In this document: piece by piece, positions 1 through 11,921 of the stretch | Position numbering within the stretch: position 1 is the first letter of the stretch | Layout: every line of letters begins with the position of its first letter | Assembly (NCBI GenBank): GCA_008360955.1 | Contig: LUCM01007735.1 | Location: 81,302 to 145,301, forward strand | DNA length: 64,000 bases | Origin: Fasciolopsis buskii | Lineage: Eukaryota > Platyhelminthes > Trematoda > Plagiorchiida > Fasciolidae | Reading direction: 5' to 3' | Notes under the pieces: generated by a model | The model's database searches: none | Seen by the model: the letters and a program-made list of their open reading frames with translations, nothing else | Told to the model about the DNA's origin: nothing | Position numbers and translations under genes: made by a program

Positions 1-1859
1 TGCCTTGATGAAAAGTTCACGAGGTCGGGAGAGCAACACAAACCATATATAGATAGGAATGTCAGTCACCTTCAATACATAACCAATTTTGAGCCATGGT
101 ACTCCAGCGGGGGTTACTGCTTTATCGTCGTAGTAAAACGTTCTCTGCCTTGACTTCCTTGGGTCACTTTTATTTAATCCAAACGGTGCAAATATAATGA
201 AACTTTTAAGAATGTATATTAGAGGATCATTATCTATGTTTTACCACGAATCTGCTGAAATGAATTAAAGAATTTTTGGTTGAATCTGCAGGTCCGAGCA
301 CTCTGATCTTCGGCAACAGTCTGTTACGGGAATTAAAGTGATGATGGATTTCTAAGAAAAGTTAGTGAATTATCAAAACTCTGTACAGTCTAGTGATCAT
401 AAACTTTCGCTACCTAACCAAATACCTAGGCTTCAGCTGGTGAGCTGCAATAAACGAATTCGGAAAAACAAGGAAATCGGATGTTCGCGAATAAAACACA
501 CCACTGACACCTCCATCATCTATGGATGCACTGTGCACACAGTCGTATTTGGACAACTTTCGACATCAACGGTGGAGATGATTTCCGACTTAGCCCGAGA
601 TGCAGGGTAAAACGAAGCACAAATCTTGCACGTACAATGTGGTTTGTATGGCATCTTTTCCCTTGGTTCTGTTTGTTTATGCAAAGGAAAACACCTGCGC
701 TATCAAAAATGCACTGACATGTGCGTCTCAGGTGCAAAGCGAGCGATAAAATTTATTACCCAAATTGGGTGCCAGTTTGGATAGACTGGGAACTCATAAG
801 CACCGTTTAATCATGGAAGAATACGAAACTAAACCTGGTATTTCAGTGGTGCCACTGGTGATTCAAGGATCTTTCTTTTGAAGAGTGAAGAGTTTCGTTG
901 GTTTGTTTATTCAGTGAGAAGTAAACATGGGAATTGTTTATCTTGAAACGAACACAGACACCCAGATGAACTACCGTATTTGCGCACCTTTAGGTTGCGT
1001 TTGGCTCAAGCTTTTAGACGGAGAACTGCGAACGTCGGAATTTAGCTCAATGCGTAACGACTGTATTAGAGAACTATGGTGATTTCTAAGCAGTTCTTCA
1101 TGTAATAAAACGATTCACCTAACCATTGAAAAATGTTGGAGCGTACCGTGTATACCTATATCATCAATCTGGTTAAGCTTTATGAAGGCCGCAAATCCAT
1201 TGCACTGAAACTGACAAGTTACTATTGAGCAAACCATAGAAAAATAACTGGCGTGACTCTAATAACTCTGGATTTCTAATAATAGATAACAAATACTTGG
1301 TTTATTACGTTTGTTCTTCACCGGTCATTACAACCATTACGTAAACAATGTAAAAGCTGGTGCAGGAAAAACGTTGGGACATAAATTGCTTATGGAAAAC
1401 AGACAATCCAGAGTGAACTCAGGTGGCCCACCGGTCCACCTTTTTCATCTAAACTTGCCAGAGGTGAGTTTGGGAAGGAACCTTAGCTCAGTGGTCGTCA
1501 GGTCATAGGAACACATCTGGGTTTTCTGTGTTCATGCTTTGATTGGAAAAGTGGAACAAACTGTCTCTCCTCCAAATAGAGTTAACTGAAAAGCCCTCAC
1601 GGTAATATTCGTTGGGTATCAGATGTCAGTCAGTCGGTTTATCATTTTACCATCTGTTCGAAAAACAGATTGATCGATGAGCAAGACAAGGATTTGACGG
1701 GTAACCTCAAGTATTATTGAGTGACCAAGTTTGAGTGAGCGCTCAAAATAGACCGCATTAGCCTGTTTCCTGGGCAGTTCCGGAGGCCCCAGTAGCTTCT
1801 GTCATGGGCAGTGATCAGGGTTGAGATCTACTATGAAACATAAATTGCGTTGTCTATGC

Positions 1860-2276
1860 TTACCTGACGTCCTGGTTTGAGTAGATTGGTCGAAGTGATG
1901 CTCCAATCAGATCTGTTCTTTCTGTGTTGAAGCCAGCACATCCTAAGTTCTCGGACAGACTTAGAAAAACTCTCGCTGTTCGGCGAACATTATTCGCATT
2001 ACAGATGCAGTGAATTGAGATATATCTGCCGCCGAAGTAAGAAATTGAGTTAATCCTTGTTTTTACTTCTAGGGGTAGGTGCAACTGAGTTCTAATACAC
2101 CGATGTAGCCTCGTTGATGGTAACTTCGGATGAAATACAACATATGTAGACCATATCTTCTGCCTCGTTGCTTTCAAGGGGAGGACCAATGAATCACTTT
2201 CATAACCGTCCCTGAAGCGTTCAGGGACATCTATGCGAAATTGTTTTGTGATCTCCATAACAATTCTCAAAACCAT
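1860..2276 (-). other. Unrecognised 138-codon open frame, possibly chance
   Basis: This is the longest open reading frame in the window. It starts with two methionines (MVLRIVMEI) and reads basic and Cys/Arg-rich, with no signal peptide, membrane segment or motif I can name. At its downstream end the minus strand reads CAG followed by GTAAGC, a close match to a eukaryotic 5' splice site, so it could be part of an exon. Against this, no polypyrimidine tract plus AG precedes it, and a frame this long is expected once or twice by chance in AT-rich DNA of this size. It is listed as an observation rather than a gene. Confidence 0.12.
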
Positions 2277-3064
2277 ATGTCATGATATGCATAGACGGCT
2301 TCAATATGGGACATAACCTTTGAATTTTCAGCCTTCTGGCTGCCTTTAATGTGAATCATCTCCGGCTAATTTGCAAACCTCATGGTCAAGCAACACTTGT
2401 GCGTTGTACATCAAAGTAGCGACATTCGATCAGAATTTGCGAACTCTGCATCGACACATTTCGCAGTTTCAATGAAGGTGAGTAACTGTGCACTAACTTC
2501 ACACATATAATGCACACAAAAACATGATTTAAAATTTTCAAGAAAATTAGTCACTACGAGAAAAATGTCACAGAGTTGAAACCAAAACCTGTTATTTTCG
2601 TCAAACTAAACTGATTGCTGAGCACGGTGCAGCGGTGGAGCTTAAAAACATGCTGAAGGATTTCATCATTTTTCATTAATCTTATTGATTCTATCTTGTT
2701 GGCTTTTTCCCTTTAGTAAAATGCTGTACGACGGGTGCTTTCTAGCCGAACCGTTACTTTGTCTTTCTGAAGGTCGTGCAACTGAACAACAGTGACTTTG
2801 GAAATTGCAGTTTGTCCGTTTTATTACATCACCTTCCGAATGTGAGCTAATGGTGATCTCTTCTCAAAAGAATCACATTTTATGCAAACACAGCGTTTTG
2901 ATTGATGAATCGATCTACTTGTTAAGACATATTCTTAACTCGGAATATGCGGACGTTTCTTACTGTGACCTTTTGGCAAGAAGCCTGCATAAAATCATTT
3001 TGTTGTGAATGACTTTGGAAGGCTTGTTTAGATTACTTTTGACTCTACATAGTTCCGGCCAAAT

Positions 3065-3082
3065 TTAACGGGTACCCGTTAA
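3065..3082. repeat. Perfect 18-bp palindrome
   Basis: TTAACGGGTACCCGTTAA reads the same on both strands, with no central spacer. In isolation it could be a dyad protein-binding site or chance. Confidence 0.6.
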
Positions 3083-4866
3083 TGAGTACAGAAAATATGC
3101 ATAATCCATTTCGAGAGAAGATTGAGATAATCGCATTTGCTTTTCATCATCGGCATCTTCGCAATCCATGTATGTTTCCTACGTCCACTTTCCCAACGAA
3201 TTGTGTGAGTGTTTCTCAGTAAACTAGCCTAAGCCACATGTGGAAGCTTTTGCGGCATAAGTTTATTTTCGTGTAACCTAAGTTATCTAATCTTCGCAGT
3301 TTTGCTTGATTAAAAACTGCAGTTTCCAGACAAAGTGAAGTTGTTAGAAGGAGGCTGGATGCAAAAAAGCTCATTCCCTATATTCGAATGGTGCTTTTTT
3401 CAGTGGGCAAAAGGAGAAACGAACGTAAATTAATCCAAACTGTCCGCGTCAGTGGCATGAACGAATAGGAAGTTCTATTGTGGCTCACCATCCTTTTAGC
3501 TTATAATTGAGATTTTTATAATTCCCGTCTCTCTGATGCACTTGGCTTGAGTGAAAAGGACGTAAATGAACATAATGTTACCGTTTTTCTGGACTTATCA
3601 AGCGTCCACGTGCATGGATAGACGGCATATTACAGTAAGGTCACATTTGGTAGACTGGCACATAATTTTGCACAAGTGGTCTAAAGTGTTTGCTGGATTG
3701 ACTAATTCAACCAATTAGGCTTGTGTGGATATTTGCCGGTTCCTAATCAAAGTTATTTTGGCGTCAGTCTTTTCGAAAAACAGTTTTATGGGTAACAAAA
3801 TCAGGTGTTTATACTGGTCGAATCACATCAGTGCTTTGAATTGTCTTAGAAAAACTCAGAGCACTCGGAATCAAATATTCATGATAAAAATCAACCTTTT
3901 GAAGCATAATTCTCAACGTGCTATCTACCGGTTGCCTTACCTGAGAAGACCACGTCTGGTTTGATTCGGATATGCAAAATGGCAAGCTCTTATTTGTTTC
4001 CGTTAAATAGAATGGGTGATTTCTACACTTGATAAATTCTGCTTTCATTTAATGTGACAACTCGACTAGAGTTGCATCAGCCCATCAGAAGAAGAAACCG
4101 GATACGATCAAATTGGACGTCAGACCAAGTAAATGACAAATTATGCTACTATTAACACAAACATTAATAAATTTGACTAAAATAAAATGTTGGCCGGCAC
4201 ACCTGACTCGGATGCTGATGCTGAACTCTCCCCGTTATTGATGTCCAGACAAATTGCATTCCATCTATTGTTTATTCACAGTACACTGTTAGGAATTACA
4301 CATTCTGAAGAAGCCGTTCAGTTTAGCTGGTGATTTCCAGATCGTGCAGAAATGATACTGCATTTTGTTAGAGAGTTGCCAAGGTCATATCATCTTTGTC
4401 AAGTTATTCGTTAACAGGTCTTTGAGTGAGAGGCTCGAAATCGCATCTTTCTCTTATCCTTCATGAACACTTAAATTCAGAGATTTCAGCCAAAGCAAAC
4501 TTGTTCACAAGTGTGCCTGAATCAGCTTCGCTATGTCAACACCCACGGTTTCCGGCACTTCCTGTAGACAAATATCCCTTCATTTGCTTAGAAAACCAAA
4601 GCAAACGAAGGTGACTGCGTTAGATCTTTTTAACAAAGTGAGTTGATTTACAGTATTTTGCAGACCGATTGCCTGTGTGACTCAGCCAGCGTCCACGACA
4701 TTCTTGGGTGAATAAATCACTCAACAAGTACACCTTGTCCTCATGATTCAAAGTTTATCTGTATTTACCTTTGACTAAAGGTCCTACAGTTAGTGCACAA
4801 TTGGTTGTGTTGCTTAACCGTAAACGTCTACTCTGCATTCGGTATCACGAAATGAGCTAAAAATTT

Positions 4867-5560
4867 GTGGACATACCGAATAGGATCTTCTTGGTGAAAA
4901 GCTGTGTAACCGGGCCGGTCACATCAGTATCGGTTTTGAAAAAACGATGGGTTGGACAGCCGAGTATCGTTAAGTTTAGCCCTGGTGACCATCGAGTTCA
5001 TTGGTTCGTTGAATCCTGCAATTACCGGCCGATATCGTCTAGTGTAAAGGTCCCTAAAAGCCTACATTACCCGGGGCAAGTAACAAAATGTGGCTGGTAA
5101 AGAGTTATCTGTTTCTCCACCATTCCAGGTTCGTTTTTACGGCGGTGCATGGTAGATAGTCGTAGTATCCCTTGACAGTGTTTTTCCTTCGAAAATGTGA
5201 ATCTGGTTGGGTCATAAACAAGTCGTGCACTGTTGACTTGCATAAACAATTGACTTTCAACACAAACACATCTATGAAAAATATACGCATATGCTTAGTT
5301 ATTCTTTTTGAACTGCATCGGTGAAGTCACGTCCCAAATTGTTACGTGCCACAAGTCCAAAAAGTTGCATGAGTCAGATGAATGAAATTCATTCGCAGAT
5401 GGAGGCATACCTTTTGTAACCCAATATAAACCTGTGAGAAATCTCTCCTCCGAAAAATGGCAAATTCAAGAAGTTACTTGTGGGACTGAGTTGGGTTCAT
5501 ATTTCCCAAAAAGGATATGACATTAGCGGAGGCAAGCTAAGATCTGAGGAACAGTAACAA
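4867..5560 (+). pseudogene. Decayed non-LTR retrotransposon reverse transcriptase (CR1/jockey type)
   Basis: This is a relic of the reverse transcriptase that copies a LINE RNA into the genome. The open frame 4867-5100 carries PGDHR (4981-4995) and then CNYRPIS with NYRPIS at 5020-5037, the signature of the first conserved block of CR1/jockey/L1-type RTs. Just before it come the PVT and KK positions typical of the finger region. After a stop and frameshifts, 5422-5499 reads QYKPVRNLSS followed by VTCGTELGS (5473-5499), which fits the block VxSGxPQGS with the same residue spacing. The distance from NYRPIS to this block is 151 codons, close to the spacing I recall for CR1-type RTs. YDISGG and LRSE in the next frame may continue the palm. 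The YxDD motif is not visible. The copy is old, with stops and at least two frameshifts. Ends are approximate and no endonuclease domain was recognised upstream. It is not related in wording to the minus-strand RTs at 50-55 kb, so a different LINE clade is likely. Confidence 0.58.
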
Positions 5561-8500
5561 ACTGTTTATAAAACACGAAATTTCACATAACCCGACTTAG
5601 CACAAGCCGTTGAACGGTAATGAATAAGCTTATCCGCGAAGATGGTCCCTGATTTTGGTTGCCGTTTTTTCGCATCCAAAGTAGTCTTTATATGTATATC
5701 GATCGCATTAAGCAAACTAAAATATTGACCGATCGATGAGGGTAGAAGCATTTCATTTGAGATAAGCGTAATGAGTAATTTCGCTTGCTGGATATTTGCC
5801 TCAACAGAATGGAAGTCTTCGATCCGGGGAGACGACGAGGGCGTAAAGGATGGGTAACTAAGGAAACGAATTATGTCGAAATGGTTATGGTTGCATACGC
5901 AAGTTTCAGAACAAACCTAAATTCTAGTTTCATACTCTTAGCGATTGGAACGATGATCTTCCAAGTTGCAACAGCTAAATCAGCTACGTATTTGAGTGAT
6001 AGCTTAAACCGATCCATTAACAACCGCAGACTTTCGAAAAACATGTTCTATCACAGAAACCTCAGAGCTGTGTTTTCCAGCATCAAATATCGACCAATGT
6101 CCAGTCTTGTTTATTTCAAAGCGGATGTTTTTAAGTAGCAGTTACGTGGTCGCAGGGTTTCTTTATGGTAAGAACAATGCACAGTCATATTCAAATTACT
6201 TAACTAGCAACTGATTTGCTTAGAACCGTTTGTATGGAAAATTAATTTACGTCCTTCACCCTCGTTGCAAACGGAGTTCGATTTACTTTTTGCCTTCGGT
6301 TGTTGGGAATTCAGTGAAAAACAACGTTTAAAGAGTGTTCGTCTCGATCTGGGTGGACCCAGTTTTGGCAAACCGATACATTAGTCAAATAATATCCGGT
6401 GCCGATCATAAATATAAATGTTTTCCCTTAGTCTTTTCACTGCTAGCTATTAGCAGTTTGCATTGTGAGGAACCGGTTCGTATTTGGAGATCCAACTAGG
6501 TGTTGATTTATTTATTCTCGATAGCCTAAAATCGTTTGCCGGGATAATTTTGTAGCGCTAGGAGGCAGTGATCCGATAAAGTCGTTTTCTAAAAAAAATG
6601 CTGATGTATGTCACTCACTGCGCTACTTTGCGTGCAATCTATGCAAATGGCTAAAAATGTCGGTCGATAAACGTGGATCGCTAGCTGCCGATAAGGCGTC
6701 ATTTAGTCAAACAGTGATCGGAAAGACTGCCGGTTATGTGTAGAACTTTCAAGTGAATACCCTGATAATGTGTTGTACTAAATTGCTGTAGGTTTAAATT
6801 CGGTCCGCTCAACAAGTCGTTCCACTGGAATCATATACACAATTATTTTCTGCAAGTAAGTATAGAAAGACTCTTACTAATAAAAACGCTTGACTTCAAC
6901 ATTGTCCAATGACTGATTAGAAAACCACTGTTCAATTCTTCTTGCGGTTAACTAGACGTGCATATCAGTCGGGCAGCAAATGAAATAAGAAAAATTATGA
7001 TGACTTTTCCTCGTCATCACTTTAGCCTCTAATAAGGTTTTGTATTTTTAATACACAGTTTTAAACAGTCTTGGATTCTGGGTTGACTGTCTATCGCTTT
7101 TCGCCTGTGCTCTGCAACGCCAATCAAAATTCGGTCGATATTTGTATTTGTTCCGTTCACGCTGACCGCGCTGACAATTACAAACCCCCTTAGGCAGATG
7201 ATTAACGTTCGTTAACCCATTGACAAATCATAGATTAATGTAATCAAGTATAACCCAGTTGAATCCCATTGATTAACTTATATGGATTAGCAAAATAGAT
7301 CGAATCAACTGCACCAGTGCAGAAACAAAGTTGGATTAAAAGATCATAGTGATCCCGTTATTGCTGTGCAAACATGCTAAAAACCCATATTTGGCCGAGG
7401 CCATGCGTAGCAGTAGGAAATTTTGTAAAATTCTAAATATTGCAGAAAACAGAGTGCATGAATATAAAACAAAACCATTACCGCTAGTTTGCAAGCGGGA
7501 TAAGTGTAAACCAAAACAGAATATCCAATTAGTTTTGAGAACCTCTTGCTCTGTTTATTTAGGTCTGTCATTTTGCGTACATGGTACTGAGTAGGAAAAA
7601 TCAAATGTCTGGCCTCAGGATTGCATGAAGCTTTTTAATTCGTTTGACATTTCAACAAATTGCATATGTCGGAGAAACCATTGGGATCTCCCCAGAAATT
7701 GTCGCCACCTTACGTGATATGCACTCAAAAAGCGGCGCGTCAAATATTTTATTTCACTTTTGTCCCTTTGTCTTGTGTTAGTTGATTATCCAATCTATCG
7801 TGTTCCATCGCTTTTGCAAGCTAGCTCACTGAAAACCAGTTTAACGAATAAGGGTAAAACTTTAATATAAGTACCCATATGGAAGTACCCATATAAGTAC
7901 CCATAAATTACCCATAGGTACCCACGTTGTCACTCGAAGTAACTTCGAAGTTTGCAGATAGCCCGAGTTATTGGACCAATTTTTGACTACAGTCACACTA
8001 CGGAAATTCAGCTTATTGAGCTAAAGCTAATAGTTTCTGCTTATAGTCAAATATTACATTCCTTTTTACTAACTAAGCGCATCAGTGCAAGGTAGTAGGA
8101 AGCCTTCTAGGTTAATGACTCCAGTATGTTTTTATGGCCAAAGCATAGAGTTATTAAATAAATCCCAATTTCAAGTATCCTTAATTGTACAGACATTCGG
8201 TGTTTATCGTGTGCAAACCTCTAATAGAAAAGGACCCCGGTTGAGCCCATTTATAAATGAGTATGCGGTGGCCTACTGATGCTTCTGTTTACCATTCGGT
8301 GTACAGAAAAACAAAAAGGAGTAAAGATTTCATTTGTTTTCGCAATGTTCACTTAAGAAAATACCGAGAAAAAAATGCAGTTAACTTGATAGATCAAAAG
8401 CAATGGGCTTCGGCTGCAATATGGAAAAAGAACTTCAGTTTATGATGGCCTTTCTTACTCGAAAAAGTTACTCAGAATTTATTATTCTCTCGACAGTGGC

Positions 8501-11500
8501 GAGAACTGATACAAGACCAAGGGTAAGAGGTCCGCAGTACAAACCTGTTTTTTTCTCTTGAAGGGCGAAACAAAAACAGAATAAGTCATAAGATAAACTG
8601 TTGAACGTAATCCGTAAGACATTTCAAGTTGAGAAAACGAAAAATCTCATTGGCATCAAAAACAGTCATAATTCCGAGCAAACTGCAGATTCCCCAACTA
8701 TGCTCAATTTCCTTGTCCTTTGCAGCTGGACACGTTGCAAGTATGACAGGGCAATTTTTCAGTTGTGTTCTTAAACCAGCAATCTTGGTTGAACACAACC
8801 ATATTCAGAAAAATACTTGTGCGATAATCGCACCACTGGTTTATCTGGATCGTTCCTTTCAACTAGCGATGACACTTTGTTGTGTCAGCCATCTAATGTC
8901 GAGTGTCGAATAAACATAATAGAAGTTCATTCTTGACCTTTCAATCCATTGATTCACAAATTTTTGAATCTTGTGATCTGCTACATGCTCTCCAATTTGA
9001 CCGAAACCAGGGTAATACTGGCTGTTCAGAACAATTTCACACACAAAATTAGACTTTTGGAGACATGTGAACTGTTTGGGTAGTGAATTGATAGTCCCCC
9101 GTTTACCATTCATGGTAACATGTAGACTTACAGAATGACATAACTAAGCCACTATTCGATAGCAGGCTCGTTGCCCATGTTGCGTAATTTACTGGATATG
9201 ATGCACAAATTTACCTTTCAAATTAAATTTCGTCAGTTGCTAACATTGACTGACACGAGACCTTTGGGATTCGGAAAGTCCATCTCGCCACCTGATGTAT
9301 GTTGTCTGCTAGGAGATTATTCAGGTGAAAAGTTTTTCGATGCCCCAAATGACATAGATGATATCACAGCTACAGTGAGATTTGATTGATTGCCAATGGA
9401 AAATTTTATTTTGCATCCGCAAATCCTTGATGGTCTCGCTACCAAAGTACTATATGTTTACTCTGCTCATTGTCAAGTTACAGAACAGCACAGAAGTACA
9501 CATCCTCGATTTATTTCTACCTTAGCGTAACTGCTCGCGATAAACTCACGTGGCCACTTGCTATCTACACTCTACAGGTTAAACCTGTAATTGAATAGAC
9601 CTGTCATAAGTGACATTAGCAGTAACAGTTTATGTATGTGACAAGTAAACACGAGTGTCGAAAGAGAAAATGAACATAATTGCCTCAAACCCAGTGACTG
9701 ATCACTGAACTCATATCAAGCTGTCGGTCGCTGATACCTGAATGCACCCGGAATAACCTCAATCAATAAGGTCCCATGGGTGGTTGCCAACGCGATAAAT
9801 TTAATCACTGAGTTTTGAGGTCATCTGTCTAAGGACAACGGACTGCAGATGTGCAAGAAAAACTAGGCGAAAGCGTGCGTGCTGAAAGTGTGTGGCCTTG
9901 TGGCAGTGCTCTCACAACTTGCATGTAAAGGTTTGCGATAACAGGCCGACTTGAGATAGTGCGTTATTCCCGGATTGATGATTTGCCCTTCCAATGACCT
10001 TCATTAGTCAAGTTTAGTCTTCAGTTTAGGAGACCATTTCCTGCGCTTGCGCAAACTCTGCGCTGCGGATTGCTCACTATCTGCATTTATTGTCTGTTTT
10101 GGAGATGTGAACTGGAATTTCTTTCAGTATAACAAAAACAATTTTTTATTAGTTGAGACGATTGCAGATGTTTTTTTAAGAGAATGGTGAACAGTTATTG
10201 AAACAGGTTTCCGTCAACGTCAACTAGGATAGTTTGGGCACTCTCCAGCGGCTTTGTCCATTTGAGACGGCTGTTGTAATGGGATTTTCGCCATTGTTGC
10301 AAAGTGGATATAAAAACACGAATTGTACTTCTGAAAATGCAACGGTTTAATCAATAATGCCTGACAACAAATCAAAGGTACAAATAAAATGATATGCATG
10401 GTTTATCCCGAGAATGGTATTCTACTTAGTTCGGACGGTGACTAGAACCAAGCAATAAGAGTACGAATAAGCCCTTAGGAGCTCAATCCACAGTAGATTT
10501 CAAAATCATACTCAAAGTAAATCTTTAAAGACTGGTGATTTCCAGTCCCCAAAACCACTCTCTTTGTTCACTCCCCTGGTGGCGTGAATCACAGCGATTT
10601 GTTAGCTGAGTCAGAACACAGGCTTCAGCCAACTGTGTTAATGAGGTAGTTGCATGTGATAGTGCCGCGCTCTCCTTGTTGACGATTGGATGAAAGCAAA
10701 TGACTGGATTGTGAAATACATCGTTTTCTCTCTTGAGGTAGCTCGCGGACCATAGATAAAAATGATTCTATACACCAAAAATCGTTAAGCTGTCGAAAAA
10801 CAGTTCAAATAAATAAAAGAAGAATTGCTTATGACCAAACTATTTCAATGTTCTATTGTGATGTTAGTTTGACCCAATAAAACTGAACTTACTACTGTAA
10901 ACAGTGCGGCGCAGATTTGTAATGCATTACAGTTTTACGGTGTTCGAGCTCTACGGTAAGTCAAGATTCGTTTCCCTGATAGCTAGGCTGATTGTGCTGT
11001 GCGTGACGAGTTACACACTCTTTGTAGTGTGCTACATAAGCCTACTAGTTCCTCCGGAGAATCCGTTTATTGGAACATGCATTGAGACTTTCACATTATA
11101 GATTGTAAACTTGAACGTTCTGGAATTATCGTGCTTTGTGTCTGCATCTTAAAGTTATCAAATCACCGTAACGAAGTGAGCCTGTATTTGCGAAGTGCCA
11201 ATCCTGCTCTGAATTTACCTTTCGGTTTGCAAAATTACGAAAGCTTTATCCAGTCGGTTTCTACAGCGATTTGGGGGGAAATCCTGCAAAAGTTAATCAA
11301 GTTTTAATTTTTGATTTGCAAGGCAGCAAGTGTTAAATGGGTAAACAGTGCGATGTAAACTTCCATTGTCTAAAAACCTCACTATAAATTTGTAGCTTGG
11401 AATATTCAGCATACAGTGGGGAATGCGAGTGTGTTTGAGAGTAAGTGAATTGAAATTAGATTGTTGAAAGTTAGTGAAGTGCATAGTTTCTCAGCACTAC

Positions 11501-11735
11501 TGAAAAAAGCGAGTTAGGACATAAAAAAGGGTGACACCTGAATCTTTCATCGAGATGCTCACCTTCTGCCTGCGGCAACACGTAACAAGCGATAGAAGCT
11601 GTTGGTAATTGCCTTTACACAAATGTACATTTTCAAAAACACTTTGCTACGAAAAGAACTTCGAATTAGCTAACAGACCTATCAGGCTTTTGCTTTAGTT
11701 CAAATTTTGCAGATGACTTTTTTTCCACTTTCTAG
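5561..11735. other. No recognisable gene; contains one decayed tandem repeat
   Basis: No gene could be supported. The plus-strand open frame at 5785-6138 (117 codons) follows the RT relic but does not read like RNase H, a zinc knuckle or any LINE tail. Its length is compatible with chance. Residual thumb-region sequence of the RT may extend to about 5740 (a WSL-like stretch) but cannot be defended. A short tandem array lies at 7869-7927. Confidence 0.45.
7869..7927. repeat. Short decayed tandem repeat, about 12-14 bp period, five units
   Basis: The core TACCCATA recurs in AAGTACCCATATGG, AAGTACCCATAT, AAGTACCCATAA, ATTACCCATAG and GTACCCACG. Units drift in length and end, so this is a small minisatellite remnant rather than a clean satellite. 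Confidence 0.75.
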
Positions 11736-11921
11736 AAGTGGACCGTACCAGGTAAAGTATTGGGCTGTCCAGTCTTACAATTCGCTAATGACATAATTGT
11801 ACTGATAACTGCTTCCATCATGGTCGATTCATACTATTCGGATTTGACAAAATCAATCTACCTGCTGATGCTGCTCAAGGCAAAACGGCTCCTTCAGCAG
11901 CAGGTTTCTACTGGAACTTGA
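11736..11921 (+). pseudogene. Possible reverse transcriptase palm remnant (FAND variant of FADD)
   Basis: An open stretch without a start codon reads GKVLGCPVLQFANDIIVLI (FANDIIVLI at 11781-11807), followed about 23 residues later by LLKAK (11871-11885). RT catalytic blocks of RTE/jockey-type LINEs read FADDIVLI and are followed after 20-30 residues by a Lys-rich block (NxxKTK). The order and rough spacing therefore fit, with one catalytic Asp changed to Asn. There is no convincing RT block upstream (no PQG motif) and the match is short. It may be a tiny decayed LINE fragment or a coincidence. Confidence 0.25.

Larger units (their letters stand above)
1..4866. other. No recognisable gene; anonymous non-coding DNA
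   Basis: I see no gene I can support here. The longest open frame in the whole window lies on the minus strand at 1860-2276 (138 codons). It matches no family I know and has no convincing upstream acceptor, although its 3' end runs into a good splice-donor-like site (CAG then GTAAGC on the minus strand, 1858-1866). A second frame at 2805-3008 is also unrecognised. The only structural oddity is a perfect 18-bp palindrome at 3065-3082. This could be intergenic or intronic. Confidence 0.5.

Noticed and set aside
1311..1508. AGAGKTLG looked like a P-loop (Walker A).
   Set aside because: The position five residues before GKT is Val, not Gly/Ala, and no Walker B, fold context or homology is present in a 65-codon frame.
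2805..3008. SEYADV resembles EYADDI of RTs.
   Set aside because: The second catalytic Asp is absent, the next residues do not fit, and no upstream RQG-type block exists.
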